From the NCBI RefSeq assembly GCF_007197995.1, contig NZ_VKKH01000007.1, forward strand, positions 248,001-312,000: DNA of 64,000 nucleotides, written 5' to 3'. This stretch comes from Aliiglaciecola sp. M165. Lineage in GTDB: Bacteria; Pseudomonadota; Gammaproteobacteria; Enterobacterales; Alteromonadaceae. The position numbers were made by a program, and so were the translations under genes. Below are positions 48,101 to 56,967 of this stretch, piece after piece. Every line of letters starts with the position of its first letter. Within the stretch, counting starts at the first letter, position 1. The notes beneath the pieces were generated by a model, which saw only the letters and a program-made list of their open reading frames with translations, searched no databases and was not told where the DNA came from.

Positions 48101-48600
48101 GCCTCTTCGATAAATATTCGCAGCTCTTGTGGCTTGGATTCAATTAGGCGCGAAATCATGCCCTGTTCGATGATGGCGTAGCTTCTTGGACCAAGGCCTG
48201 TGCCTAAAAATAGGTCGGTAACGTCTCGTCGGCGACATTTTGTACCGTTGAGAAAATAAGTCGATTGCGCTTCTCTGGTAACTAAGCGCTTGACAGATAA
48301 TTCGACATAATTAGCAAATTCACCTTGGATCCGACCAGACGAATTATCAAATACTAGCTCAACGCTGCATTGTGAGACGGGTTTGCGTGCAGAGGAACCA
48401 TTAAAAATCACATCAGTCATTGCGTCGCCACGCAGATTTTTTGCAGAGCTTTCACCCAACACCCAACGTACCGCATCGATTACATTCGATTTTCCACAGC
48501 CATTCGGACCGACTACTGCGGTCATATCGTCTGGAAATGGAATATTGGTAGGGTCGACAAATGACTTGAACCCCGCCAAGCGGATTTTCTTTAAGCGCAT
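45121..48600 (-). CDS. smc: Chromosome segregation protein SMC
   Basis: Condensin ATPase organising chromosomal DNA. The 1159-residue chain has the N-terminal head (MRLKKIRLAGFKSFVDPT, Walker A GPNGCGKSN), a long Gln/Glu-rich coiled coil, a hinge region around residues 510-650 (GWERAVETVVNEW...), a second coiled coil and the C-terminal head with signature LLSGGEKALTALSL and Walker B FCLLDEVDAPLDD. ATG at 48600 matches the usual N-terminus, though no ribosome-binding sequence is clear; an in-frame ATG at 48618 is possible. The smc-zipA-ligA order is known from pseudomonads and Alteromonadales. Confidence 0.95.
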   Translation of the reverse strand: MRLKKIRLAGFKSFVDPTNIPFPDDMTAVVGPNGCGKSNVIDAVRWVLGESSAKNLRGDAMTDVIFNGSSARKPVSQCSVELVFDNSSGRIQGEFANYVELSVKRLVTREAQSTYFLNGTKCRRRDVTDLFLGTGLGPRSYAIIEQGMISRLIESKPQELRIFIEEAAGISKYKERRRDTENRIRHTKENLERLDDVRSELGQQIEKLQRQASAAKKYKELKAKERLLKGQLSAIRWLKHSQHIEELENAIALQQNDIEAFVAKQRGDEKGITEFRDQQQDLKQQVDSLQQDNFLVGTEITKLEQNRLHAKQRATQIESELSDIQSNIDESLHFEQEESDKLAQLSTQLQRLEPEAEAFAAQLEDAQDRLQASQEQLRAHEALWREHDQDFQQTKQQAQRCHSQIQATMNMQMRTQQRIGELQTEQNELEHDLLAQQIESLQHQVAQSKGRHKHADERVEQIETQLKQSQEQEKDFQEQLFELNGQILSLNAQKSALQSLQQESQSNQNLTESLEALNIPFEAMWKQLEVESGWERAVETVVNEWQEAIWPQGEVRINDLPLDCAGKLLIQNRLSTQKIENTLSSKIHNHAFPHWLSDILIAQDVDSALQILDNLQPHQSIVTQCGKRFGIDWVDFGDNDAPEGLIERAARISALDKQIESLKEQQKSPLELKISQCASSSEQLQGRLNTATSDFKQAEQALTQQQNQLNLLEMQHQQTLIRQTRISEELSRQQQLLEDEKIQSEQLAEQVQQLELQLEDMSGKQVELESGKSQLLDSEQHCRHQLEHLTSQSHQLALTIQEIKSQHSGGLEAHKRTRQMLETLQKRQIQLQQESSVISQPFEEQQQQLETLLARRLEIEQQQQMLSDQLAEVDSKLASAEKGQHGIIEKIQQMRAELESKKLECEGYRVRANSTLEQLEEINESLKTILEGLPEETDEKQWQQSLERTQASVSRLGAVNLAAVEEYEIQAKRKHHLDEQNDDLVSALETLESAIRKIDKETRTRFKTTYDKVNADLKELFPKVFGGGAAYLELTGEDLLETGVTIMARPPGKKNSTIHLLSGGEKALTALSLVFAIFRLNPAPFCLLDEVDAPLDDANVGRFCKLVSEMSKSVQFIYITHNKIAMEMAKHLTGVTMAEPGVSRMVAVDVEEAVAIAQA

Positions 48601-48606
48601 GCTGTG

Positions 48607-48621
48607 ATAATGACACATTAT
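48607..48621. promoter_or_regulatory. Perfect palindrome just upstream of smc
   Basis: ATAATG-aca-CATTAT is a perfect 6-bp inverted repeat with a 3-nt centre, ending 6 nt from the smc start codon used here and covering the alternative ATG at 48618. It could be an operator or an mRNA hairpin limiting translation. Which one applies, if either, is not shown by sequence. Confidence 0.3.
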
Positions 48622-48773
48622 TATTGTTGTGGGTTGAATGTATCAAATGTCACGAAGTGTAACAATTGGGGATTGGTATTGATTCCGCAGAAAGTTATTA
48701 TACCCTGCAACATTGATAAGTGTTCTACCTCAAGAGCACGTGCAACGGGATGACCATAGGAAGATTGATCAGA

Positions 48774-49517
48774 ATGCAAAATAGTAGTGGTGCCAATTAT
48801 TTTTTTGAAGGCTTTAGCCTGATCCGTACCAAAGGAATAAAACGATTTGTCTTCATTCCTCTTGCTGTGAATTTAATTTTATTCTCGATTGCTTTATATT
48901 TTTTAGTCGGCCAAATTGATGATGGCATTGCATACATCATCGGCCTAATACCGGACTGGGAATGGTTTGCCTGGTTAAAGCAAGGGATCGTTTTTATACT
49001 TTGGCCACTAGCAGTTATTAGCATACTTTTGGTTTTTGCATTGATTTTTGGAACCCTGGCGAATTGGGTCGCAGCGCCGTTTAATGGCCTACTTGCTGAA
49101 AAAGTGGAGAGGCATCTAACCGGTCAAAGTTTGGGTGATAGCGGCATTATGGATGTTGTTAAAGACATTCCTCGCACCCTAGGCAGAGAATTAGCAAAGC
49201 TCTTATATTACATCCCCAGAGCGATCGGTTTTTTAATCCTTTTTTTCTTGCTTCCGGTTTTTGGGCAAGTGTTGTGGTTTATGTTTTCAGCATGGATGAT
49301 GGCTATCCAATATTGCGATTATCCGTTTGATAATCACAAAATAGGTTTTAAACCGATGCGTAATACCCTTGCCGAGAGCCGTTCACAAAGCTTTTCATTT
49401 GGTGTCATGGTCAGCGTATTTTCTATGATCCCAATCGTTAACTTTCTCGTCATGCCAGTAGCCATTTGCGGTGCGACATCCATGTGGGTCAATGAACTAC
49501 GCCATCGAGTAGAATAA
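48774..49517 (+). CDS. cysZ: CysZ-like sulfate transporter
   Basis: Inner-membrane protein of the CysZ/EI24 family, which in enterobacteria admits sulfate for cysteine synthesis. The 247-residue form starts MQNSSGANYFFEGFSLI and has hydrophobic segments at about 27-50, 72-100, 142-175 and 208-235, with WVAAPFNGLLAEKVER in the conserved loop. ATG 48774 gives the family length; an in-frame GTG at 48720 and an ATG at 48750 exist. It is divergent from smc, whereas in Escherichia coli cysZ is co-directional with zipA and ligA. Confidence 0.88.
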   Translation: MQNSSGANYFFEGFSLIRTKGIKRFVFIPLAVNLILFSIALYFLVGQIDDGIAYIIGLIPDWEWFAWLKQGIVFILWPLAVISILLVFALIFGTLANWVAAPFNGLLAEKVERHLTGQSLGDSGIMDVVKDIPRTLGRELAKLLYYIPRAIGFLILFFLLPVFGQVLWFMFSAWMMAIQYCDYPFDNHKIGFKPMRNTLAESRSQSFSFGVMVSVFSMIPIVNFLVMPVAICGATSMWVNELRHRVE

Positions 49518-49539
49518 GCTAATTCCGCAACGCTGGGCG

Positions 49540-49561
49540 CTACCGACAGTAACGTCGGTAG
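49540..49561. terminator. Hairpin between convergent cysZ and GGDEF-EAL genes
   Basis: Perfect 8-bp stem CTACCGAC/GTCGGTAG with a 6-nt loop, 22 nt after the cysZ stop and 3 nt from the stop of the opposite gene. Only a short TT follows, so it is a weak intrinsic terminator at best. Confidence 0.4.
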
Positions 49562-49564
49562 TTG

Positions 49565-51253
49565 CTAGGCAACGTCAGTGGTGAATTGCACCAAATACTG
49601 ATAAAAATCCTCTGCATTGAGTGGAGCACTGAACAGATAACCTTGCATCAGATGACAATCGTTGGCCGATAAAAAATCCGCTTGAGCCTGATTTTCAACA
49701 CCTTCTGCTACGGCTTGAATACCAAGCGTGTCTGCAAGTTGAATTATCGCCTTTACAATCACTTTGTCATGAGGGTTGTTGTCTAAGTTACGCACAAAGG
49801 AACGGTCGATCTTTAATGTATCCACAGGTAGTTGTTGCAGGTAGCGTAATGATGAATATCCCGTACCAAAATCATCAAGGGTAATGCTAAATCCTGCCGT
49901 CTTAATTTCTTTAAGCTTGTCGACTAATTTTCTGCCACTTTCTTGCAACGTGCTTTCGGTTACTTCCAGGCGCAACGCATCGGCATGAAGTGCATTGTCT
50001 TTCATCAGCGTATCAATGTGGTCAAAGGTATCTTGCTGAAAAAACTGTTTACTAGAAATATTAATGGCCATAGGTACAGCAAGATGACAATGAGAACGCC
50101 AATAAGCCAGATGTGAAAAAGCGTTTAATAGAACTTGCTTAAAAATATCTTGCAGTAAGCCGATTTTCATCGCAATTGGAATGAACTCCATTGCCCCCAA
50201 AACACCTCGACTAGGATGGTGCCATCTTGCCAAACATTCGATACCCACTAAGGCGTTATTTCGAATATCAATTACGGGTTGGAAATAAGGAATAAATTGC
50301 TTGTGCTCGATCCCTTGATGTAATTGTTGTTCAATCAGTCGAATATCTTGCAATTCCTGATTTAACGCGTCGCTAAAATAGTAATAATGGTTTCCACCAT
50401 GGTGTTTTGCTCGGTACATGGCTGCATCTGCATGTTGCAGTAACTGCTCTGCCTGCTCACCATTTTCAGGGTACACACTAATCCCAACGCTGCAGCCAAT
50501 CTCCATGATATTCGCACCACTTTTTATCGGCTTTTTTATCTCGCGAATCAGCTTTTCAGTGACTTTTGCCACTGTATCAGAGTCTCGAATGTTGTTCATA
50601 ATGACTGCAAATTCATCGCCTCCCAGGCGAGCAACCACATCACTCTTACGTAAAGATTTCTGTAAACGTTCTGCGACGGTGCACAGCAATGCATCCCCCA
50701 CATCATGACCTAAGTTGTCGTTAACTTGTTTAAATCTATCTAAATCAATAAACAATATAGCAAAGCGCAAATTTAGACGCTGAGACTGACTAATTTCATG
50801 GTCAAACAACTGGTTAAATAGCGAACGATTCGCTAAGCCAGTTAAACAATCTTTATACGCCAACTGTGCAAGGGTTTCTTCTGATTGCTCATTTGAGTTG
50901 ACGATATCTATCTTTGCAAGGAAATACAGTGATTCGCCTTGCTGCGCAATCGCGTTTATTTGAATTCGATTGACGCTAGAACCTTGCCCTTCTTTAACGA
51001 TTCCAACATACCCTTGCCACGGCTCTTTTTCAGCGCGCGTGAGCACATCTTTCCAGTCCGTTTCGGCTGTTTGGTAAAGCGCAAACATTTCACTCAGTGG
51101 GGTGAGTATTTTTTCATCCAATGTGAGATCAAATGCGTTGGTAAAAGCGCGGTTGACATATACACATTTGCCTTCACTATTAAATAATCCGACAGGATCT
51201 GGCAAAAACTCATAGGCAATTTGCAGCTGCGAGAGAGTAACAGTCGTTGACAT
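49565..51253 (-). CDS. PAS-GGDEF-EAL cyclic-di-GMP signalling protein
   Basis: A 562-residue soluble protein for making or degrading cyclic-di-GMP. An N-terminal PAS-like sensor (about 8-110, FLPDPVGLFNSEGKCVYVNRAFT) leads to a GGDEF domain (about 135-300, intact RLGGDEFAVIM) and an EAL domain (about 315-555). The EAL motif reads ECLARW, keeping ExLxR, and EVTES, DDFGTGYSS, KIDRSFV and AEGVEN are present. Phosphodiesterase activity is therefore likely, and cyclase activity is possible. There are no membrane segments. It is a single gene, convergent with cysZ. Confidence 0.93.
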   Translation of the reverse strand: MSTTVTLSQLQIAYEFLPDPVGLFNSEGKCVYVNRAFTNAFDLTLDEKILTPLSEMFALYQTAETDWKDVLTRAEKEPWQGYVGIVKEGQGSSVNRIQINAIAQQGESLYFLAKIDIVNSNEQSEETLAQLAYKDCLTGLANRSLFNQLFDHEISQSQRLNLRFAILFIDLDRFKQVNDNLGHDVGDALLCTVAERLQKSLRKSDVVARLGGDEFAVIMNNIRDSDTVAKVTEKLIREIKKPIKSGANIMEIGCSVGISVYPENGEQAEQLLQHADAAMYRAKHHGGNHYYYFSDALNQELQDIRLIEQQLHQGIEHKQFIPYFQPVIDIRNNALVGIECLARWHHPSRGVLGAMEFIPIAMKIGLLQDIFKQVLLNAFSHLAYWRSHCHLAVPMAINISSKQFFQQDTFDHIDTLMKDNALHADALRLEVTESTLQESGRKLVDKLKEIKTAGFSITLDDFGTGYSSLRYLQQLPVDTLKIDRSFVRNLDNNPHDKVIVKAIIQLADTLGIQAVAEGVENQAQADFLSANDCHLMQGYLFSAPLNAEDFYQYLVQFTTDVA

Positions 51254-51449
51254 GAAACAGAGCCTCTTTTTTTATTATTGTTTGGCACAATTGAACAAAG
51301 CTTGGATGGGTCATAAAACACTCATTGCTGAGCGCATTTCCACATATTTGCAAGCATTCTAACTAAAATCTGCGGATTGCCAATAGGTAAGACCACCGGC
51401 AAACGCTAAGCGCCTGTTACACATCGCATTAAATCACAATTCAGTTGGG

Positions 51450-52877
51450 TTATACCTCAGGAATCTGACGATATTGATGATATCGGAGCCACCATTTCTG
51501 GGCCTCTGCATGCTGACCTGATGAGTCAAAGTATTGTGCAAAGTTTACATAGGCTGGAGTGAGTGATGTGCGTTCAGTCAAAACTTTTCGCCAAATATCT
51601 AGGTAGATGTCAGGAATTCTGCCAATTTCATGTTGTTCTAAAAAGGTCAATTCCGAAGACGGTTTAAATGCCTGAAACTCGTTTGTTTGACATGTTCTAG
51701 CCTCGCTCAGTGCCAAACCTGGGTATCGATTTATATATGGAGCAAACTGAGTCGCGTTAATGTTTGGGGCCGTTTTACTAAATACCAGATTGGGCGCATT
51801 GTTACGAGAACAAAATTTCTCTGCCATTGATTCATTGATTGGATATTCATCAATAAAACCTGCGAAGTGAGCAAATTCGTGCACAAAAACTTGATAATCA
51901 TCATTCTCATCCAAATACATAATGCCATTATGGACGTTTGCCACCCCATGTTCGGCAACGACTACTGCATGCGAAAATGGCCTTTGACCTGCAATGCCTA
52001 TCAACCCCGACAAACTACAAGACAGTCTTACAGCGGGATCGTCTCCACATTGCATTGTCGGAGCATTCACCCAAACGGGGGGATTGAAACAAACAGGAAA
52101 ATCATCAAATCGACTATCTTTGGAAAATCTATCAATAATCTTGTCGATTTTGATCATGGCAGGTAACGTCGCTGCGACAAATTGTATTGCCATTGTGCAA
52201 GTCGCCGATGTGGGATCATTCGTTTTAATAGAGGATAATGGCGAGAATTTTTTTATCAGACTCAACATAGTGCTAGCCTCAACATGCCCCTGCTCTTGCG
52301 CCATTTTCAGCAGTTGTTTAGCGTATGCCTCGTCGCCACTTTTCCAGACCTGCGTTGCTAGACGCACTGCTATCTGTGGAGAATGTTTTGATGCTAATTC
52401 ACCCCATCTTTGGGTTTTTTCGACCTGATCCTTACTAGCATAATACTCATAAAGCGCTTCAATTGCTTTTACATGTCCCTGCTCCGCGGCCTCAGTTAAC
52501 CAACGCTTTTGACCACTAGATGTTTTAGCAAATTTCGAAAGTTCGTATTGGCTTGGGCTATGTCCTCGTTGAGCTGCCACTAACAACAGTTTTTTGAGGT
52601 TTTGCTCGTTTAATCCTTTACCAACAAGTTGAAAAATCGCGTCGCTGGACATTAAATTCGCGCTAACAGTAAGCCAATAGGGATCTTCTCGTGAAATCGA
52701 TTCGCTCAGCAGCAGTTGCACTGCTTTCACATTGCCATTTTTTGCTGGTACATACAGGACAGGCAATGGATTTTCGTAAGCGGAATAACTCGCTAATAAT
52801 CGAGGCTCATGTAAACAATGATCTGCTTGTAAGGCTAAGATACAGATGAAGAATAAGAGTATCTTGCTGGAAGTCAT
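51450..52877 (-). CDS. Exported Sel1-repeat protein with HEFAH zinc-metallopeptidase motif
   Basis: A 475-residue exported protein: hydrophobic signal segment at 5-17, then Sel1/TPR-like helical repeats (about 40-210; AAEQGHVKAIEALYEYY and MAQEQGHVEASTMLS are typical units). A C-terminal domain follows with HEFAHFAGFIDEY at residues 333-345, which fits the HExxHxxG..DEY zinc site of M64-like metallopeptidases; an INESMAEKFC helix follows. Several Cys (C227, C263, C277, C287, C356) could form disulfides. I do not recognise a named family for the whole chain. It follows the NlpI-like gene by 17 nt, so both probably act together in the envelope. Confidence 0.72.
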   Translation of the reverse strand: MTSSKILLFFICILALQADHCLHEPRLLASYSAYENPLPVLYVPAKNGNVKAVQLLLSESISREDPYWLTVSANLMSSDAIFQLVGKGLNEQNLKKLLLVAAQRGHSPSQYELSKFAKTSSGQKRWLTEAAEQGHVKAIEALYEYYASKDQVEKTQRWGELASKHSPQIAVRLATQVWKSGDEAYAKQLLKMAQEQGHVEASTMLSLIKKFSPLSSIKTNDPTSATCTMAIQFVAATLPAMIKIDKIIDRFSKDSRFDDFPVCFNPPVWVNAPTMQCGDDPAVRLSCSLSGLIGIAGQRPFSHAVVVAEHGVANVHNGIMYLDENDDYQVFVHEFAHFAGFIDEYPINESMAEKFCSRNNAPNLVFSKTAPNINATQFAPYINRYPGLALSEARTCQTNEFQAFKPSSELTFLEQHEIGRIPDIYLDIWRKVLTERTSLTPAYVNFAQYFDSSGQHAEAQKWWLRYHQYRQIPEV

Positions 52878-52894
52878 CGGATTGGTGTGTGTTA

Positions 52895-53782
52895 TTAACT
52901 GTTGTTTCTAGATTGTTTTCGCAACATATCAATCTCAATGCGAGAATAACGGTGCTCAACATACTCGTAGACATTGGTGCTCAATACCATCTTAAAATAG
53001 TTCAGGGCTAAACCATTTTGACCGCGTTTGCCATAATGCTTACCCATATAAAAATACACTTCACACATTCGTTGATTGAGCTCGTTAACATTTTTGACTC
53101 CCACAACAAATTCATTAAGAAGTGCGTTGCGGGTAATATTCCCAAGATAAAAATCGACGATAAGATTTGCCCAGTTACCTGACTCCAGTAATTTTCGCTG
53201 TGCGCGCAGTTGTGCTAATGCTTGTTCTGGATCGACTTCCCGACTGGCCAAATATAACCAAAGCGCTGCAAAAGGGTTGGCCGTGTCTTTTTGATAAAAA
53301 CGCGTCAGATCCTCGATAGCTAAATCAGTGCGTTTGCCGTAATAAAGGGCGATACCTCGATTTAGAACAGCAAAATCCATTTGTGGGTTAATTTCTAGTG
53401 CTGAATCGAATGACTCGTATGCCTCGATGAAATCCATTTGTTGTGTGTAATGTATGCCAATCGAATTATAAGCCTCGGCCATATCAGGTTTTAACTGTTT
53501 TGCCTGACCAAAATCATACTGTGCCAAACCTGACAAACCCACATTGTCATAGTGCGTACCCCGCAAAAACAGAAGTTCAGCTCGCTCTTCATTGGTAAGA
53601 GAGGTTTGTGCCAAGATCTGGTTGTACCGTGCGATCGCCAGCTGAGAGCGAAAATTAGTTGGTTGAGGCTCAGGAATAAGGATACTTTCTACTTTGGAAT
53701 TCAATGCCGAGCTAGAATAAATCGTACATCCATAGAGGGGAAGAAGAGCAATAAAAACACAAAGTTTTAAACTAAATTTCAT
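52895..53782 (-). CDS. NlpI-like TPR lipoprotein
   Basis: A 295-residue lipoprotein resembling NlpI. It has the signal MKFSLKLCVFIALLPLYGC with lipobox LYGC (Cys 19), then TPR repeats over about 60-200 (AELLFLRGTHYDNVGLSGLAQYDFGQA, AEAYNSIGIHYTQQMDFIEAYESFDSALEINP). NlpI is an outer-membrane adaptor that brings the protease Prc to cell-wall hydrolases. ATG 53782 is chosen because it gives a clean lipoprotein signal; the frame extends to 53878 without support. It is followed by the exported metallopeptidase-like gene, which fits an adaptor/protease pairing. Confidence 0.85.
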   Translation of the reverse strand: MKFSLKLCVFIALLPLYGCTIYSSSALNSKVESILIPEPQPTNFRSQLAIARYNQILAQTSLTNEERAELLFLRGTHYDNVGLSGLAQYDFGQAKQLKPDMAEAYNSIGIHYTQQMDFIEAYESFDSALEINPQMDFAVLNRGIALYYGKRTDLAIEDLTRFYQKDTANPFAALWLYLASREVDPEQALAQLRAQRKLLESGNWANLIVDFYLGNITRNALLNEFVVGVKNVNELNQRMCEVYFYMGKHYGKRGQNGLALNYFKMVLSTNVYEYVEHRYSRIEIDMLRKQSRNNS

Positions 53783-54035
53783 GATGATTAAATGATTCTC
53801 TGGATCGAAAAGTGACTTTGCAATAAAAAGTGAAAAATTGGCAACAAATACCATTACTATGGCTACCTCTATAGGCATTCAGGGTCGCTTATTTGACCTA
53901 AAAAGTAAAGAATAACGACAGGTAAATCACACAAAGTAACATTTAACTTGAACCCATAAATACTTTCTACTTGTCAAACTATGGCTTTTTAAAGCAAACT
54001 GATCGGCCGTTTTTACATCTTCAGGAATCTAGTTT

Positions 54036-54428
54036 TTGGAAAAACATATTGCGTTAATGCTACAAAACGCTCAGAAAGTTCAAAAAAATGCCTATGCTCC
54101 CTACTCTAACTTTAAAGTAGGCGCTGCATTAGTAGCAGAGGATGGTAACGTCTACAGTGGCTGCAATGTTGAAAATGCAGCGTATCCTTTGGGTCAATGC
54201 GCGGAAGCTGGCGCAATCGCCAGTATGATTGGTCACGGATGCTCTAAAATTACCAAAATTCTTATCCTCAGCCCAAATAGTGACTTTTGTCCACCCTGTG
54301 GTGGATGTCGACAAAAAATCAAAGAGTTTGCAACGTCAGCAACCCAAGTTATTCTCAGCACGCAAGATGGCAAAACAAAACAGGTGTCCATCGCTGAATT
54401 ATTGCCATTGGCATTTGATTTAAACTAG
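54036..54428 (+). CDS. cdd: Cytidine deaminase
   Basis: Deaminates cytidine and deoxycytidine to uridine forms in pyrimidine salvage. The 130-residue, tetramer-type enzyme has the zinc set C55 and proton-shuttle E57 in GQCAEAGAI, and C88 and C91 in PPCGGCRQ. NAYAPYSNFKVGAAL is the substrate loop and GCNVENAAYP the ribose-binding segment. The likely start is TTG at 54036 with AGGAA 9 nt upstream; ATG 54057 would shorten it by seven residues. It is followed by a nucleotide cyclase gene after 85 nt. Confidence 0.94.
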   Translation: MEKHIALMLQNAQKVQKNAYAPYSNFKVGAALVAEDGNVYSGCNVENAAYPLGQCAEAGAIASMIGHGCSKITKILILSPNSDFCPPCGGCRQKIKEFATSATQVILSTQDGKTKQVSIAELLPLAFDLN

Positions 54429-54513
54429 ACCGATAACCGTACTTAATAAATAACAAAATATTGTTCAAATCGACTACGCTGATAACACTCTGTCGATGGC
54501 AAAGGAATTGCCT

Positions 54514-55776
54514 ATGTTTGTTCAAGCGTTAAAATTTGTTGCATTTTTAGGAATTGATAAAAATCATTTAGACAATGTCAGCCAAATAAAAATCACCAAT
54601 ACGTTGTCGTTTATGGTGATCCTGGTCCTCGTTGTTCAATTGCCGATAATTTTTGCCTATTGGCAATTAGTGGGTTCTTATGCTCTTGTATTAAATATCA
54701 GTCATATAGTCGCGCTTGTTTCGGTGCTGATATGTAATGCAAAAGGGCATTATCAAGCGGCTAGAGCCCTCTTGATGTTGTCTTTTATCGCTTTTGTAAG
54801 TGCCTCAACTCTAGTCTGGCCCATCGATTTAAAATTCCCATCGTTTATTCTAATCAGCTTATTCGTATGTCCCTTTTTGTATCATGACTGGGAACGAAAA
54901 CAGGTAGTTAGCAACTTTGTCATCTACTTTCTGGCATATATCTATTTGCACGTATTCCTTGCGCTGAGAGAAAACGGCGGAGCCTCACTTTTTCAGTTTG
55001 AGTTGATTCTGAAAGTCGTCAACGATACGTTTTTATTTGCTGCTGCTTGCATTGCCAGCCTATTGATATTTTATAATCAACAGCAGGCACAAACCCGGAT
55101 CAAACAGCACCACTGGACGCTTTCAAATGTGTTATCGAAAACCTTGCCCTCGCCTCTTGTACAAAAGCTTTTGCTGAAATATGCCGCGGAATCACCTACG
55201 TCGGGAGAAGTTACTCGTTGTGACGGGAGCATATTATTTGCAGACATACAGAATTACACCGACTATTGTCTGCAAACCAGTCAAGCCGACCTGTCTAGAA
55301 TGCTCAATGCATTTTATTCAGATTTTGATCGGATTATTTGGCGATTTGGCTTACAAAAAGTGAAAACCAATGGTGATCAGTATATTGTGGTTTCAGGCGT
55401 ACTTGAGCACCATGATAACCATGCATTGCAGTTATGTGTTGGTGCACAAGAATTTTTGCGCGCATTTGAGAATATTACTTCAAGACTCAAGATCGATAAT
55501 CTAAAATTACGTATAGGCATTGCCAGTGGTGAATTGTTGTCTGGCTTTGCTGCGGCAAACAACTTTTCTTTCGATGTCTGGGGAGAAACTGTTAATCTTG
55601 CTTCGCGGATTGAATGCCAAGGACTCGCCGGTCACATTCAGGTATGCAGCACGACTTTTGAACGCTGCAAGACACATTTGACTTTTTCAGCCCCCTGCAT
55701 TCGTCATTATAAAGGCATAGGTGAACGCAGGTGCTACACCTTGTTGCCAGACCAGTCAGCGCAAAGATTAACTTAA
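54514..55776 (+). CDS. Membrane-bound class III adenylate/guanylate cyclase
   Basis: A 420-residue cyclase: about six membrane segments in residues 30-200, then a class III catalytic domain (about 230-405). Metal-binding Asp lies in ILFADIQNYTDY, a Lys and the second Asp in KVKTNGDQYIVV, and FDVWGETVNLASRIE supplies the purine-binding Asp and the transition-state Asn and Arg. All catalytic positions look intact, and the Lys/Asp pair favours ATP, so cAMP is the likely product. ATG 54514 has AAGGAA 7 nt upstream, better than ATG 54496. It is followed 17 nt later by roxA. Confidence 0.88.
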   Translation: MFVQALKFVAFLGIDKNHLDNVSQIKITNTLSFMVILVLVVQLPIIFAYWQLVGSYALVLNISHIVALVSVLICNAKGHYQAARALLMLSFIAFVSASTLVWPIDLKFPSFILISLFVCPFLYHDWERKQVVSNFVIYFLAYIYLHVFLALRENGGASLFQFELILKVVNDTFLFAAACIASLLIFYNQQQAQTRIKQHHWTLSNVLSKTLPSPLVQKLLLKYAAESPTSGEVTRCDGSILFADIQNYTDYCLQTSQADLSRMLNAFYSDFDRIIWRFGLQKVKTNGDQYIVVSGVLEHHDNHALQLCVGAQEFLRAFENITSRLKIDNLKLRIGIASGELLSGFAAANNFSFDVWGETVNLASRIECQGLAGHIQVCSTTFERCKTHLTFSAPCIRHYKGIGERRCYTLLPDQSAQRLT

Positions 55777-55793
55777 TAGAGAAACTTCTTTCG

Positions 55794-56942
55794 ATGTATC
55801 ACATAACGTTAAAACATAAGAAGGCGTTTATCGAAGAACACTGGCAAAAAAAGCCCGTTGTTATTCGCAATGCATTTTTGAATTTCCAGGATCCGATCGA
55901 CGAAAACGAGCTTGCTGGATTGTCCCAAGAAGAAGGGATTGATTCTAGGATCATTTCAGAGATCTCGGGTGATTGGTCACTTCACCATGGGCCCTTTGAA
56001 GATTTTAATGAGGTATGCCAAGGGGCATGGACTTTATTAGTACAGGGTGTCGACAATTACATCGAGGCAGCCAAATCACTTTTAGATGCCTTCGATTTTG
56101 TACCTTCATGGCGAGTTGACGACGTCATGGTGAGTTTTTCCAATGAGGGGGCTGGTGTTGGGCCCCACCTTGACCAGTACGATGTATTCATAGTTCAGGG
56201 AAAAGGCAGCAGACGATGGCAGGTCGGCTCTAGGGGCGATTATACAGAAACTTTCCCGTGTTGCGGCTTAAGACAAATTAGCAATTTTGAGCCTATTATT
56301 GATGAAGTGTTGGAACCCGGTGATTTAATTTATATACCTCCTGGCTTTCCTCACAATGGTATCGCATTAGAACCTTGTCTAAATTATTCGATTGGTTTTC
56401 GTGCACCAACACAACAAGAATTATTAGGGCGTTTTGCGGATTTCGCCGATGAAAAAGGATTATTTACTTCCCGTTACTGCGATCCTGATTTATTGCCCAG
56501 AGAATCTAGAGAAATAATGTATCAAACGGAAATACAGAAATTTAAACAATTATTCATACAAATGATCGATTCACCACATTTTGCTCAGTTCATCGGACAA
56601 TGCTTTACCGCTCTGCCAACCCAAAATGACTATTCCTTTGAATTGAATGAACAATATTCGCCAAATCAGATCGAAAAAATGCTCGACAATGGAATGCTTT
56701 TGGAACGTTCATTATCACTTCGTAAGCTATTACTTAAAAATGAAATTGATGATGATTTTCAATGGGATATGTGGATAAATGGACATTTAATTCAAGTTAG
56801 TGATGAACAACTCGTCTTGTTACAGAAGCTATTGGAATGTGATGTAATTGATAAAAACACGAAAATAAATTACGAAAATAGTTTATTTTTTAACCAACTC
56901 ATGTCTAAACTGGTGATTACAGGGGCTTTTTTCCCTGTGTAA
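55794..56942 (+). CDS. roxA: Ribosomal protein L16 arginine hydroxylase RoxA (JmjC/cupin, YcfD family)
   Basis: Fe(II)/2-oxoglutarate oxygenase that hydroxylates an arginine of ribosomal protein L16. The 383-residue protein keeps the iron triad H125 and D127 (GVGPHLDQYDVF) and H187 (GFPHNGI), the same numbers as in Escherichia coli YcfD. A winged-helix-like C-terminal domain follows and the 3' end is AT-rich. ATG 55794 gives the family N-terminus MYHITLKHKKAFIEEHWQKK; the upstream extension overlaps the cyclase gene. Co-directional with the cyclase (17 nt) and the GNAT gene (25 nt). Confidence 0.93.
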   Translation: MYHITLKHKKAFIEEHWQKKPVVIRNAFLNFQDPIDENELAGLSQEEGIDSRIISEISGDWSLHHGPFEDFNEVCQGAWTLLVQGVDNYIEAAKSLLDAFDFVPSWRVDDVMVSFSNEGAGVGPHLDQYDVFIVQGKGSRRWQVGSRGDYTETFPCCGLRQISNFEPIIDEVLEPGDLIYIPPGFPHNGIALEPCLNYSIGFRAPTQQELLGRFADFADEKGLFTSRYCDPDLLPRESREIMYQTEIQKFKQLFIQMIDSPHFAQFIGQCFTALPTQNDYSFELNEQYSPNQIEKMLDNGMLLERSLSLRKLLLKNEIDDDFQWDMWINGHLIQVSDEQLVLLQKLLECDVIDKNTKINYENSLFFNQLMSKLVITGAFFPV

Positions 56943-56967
56943 AAACACACAATTAGGAGATCCTTCA

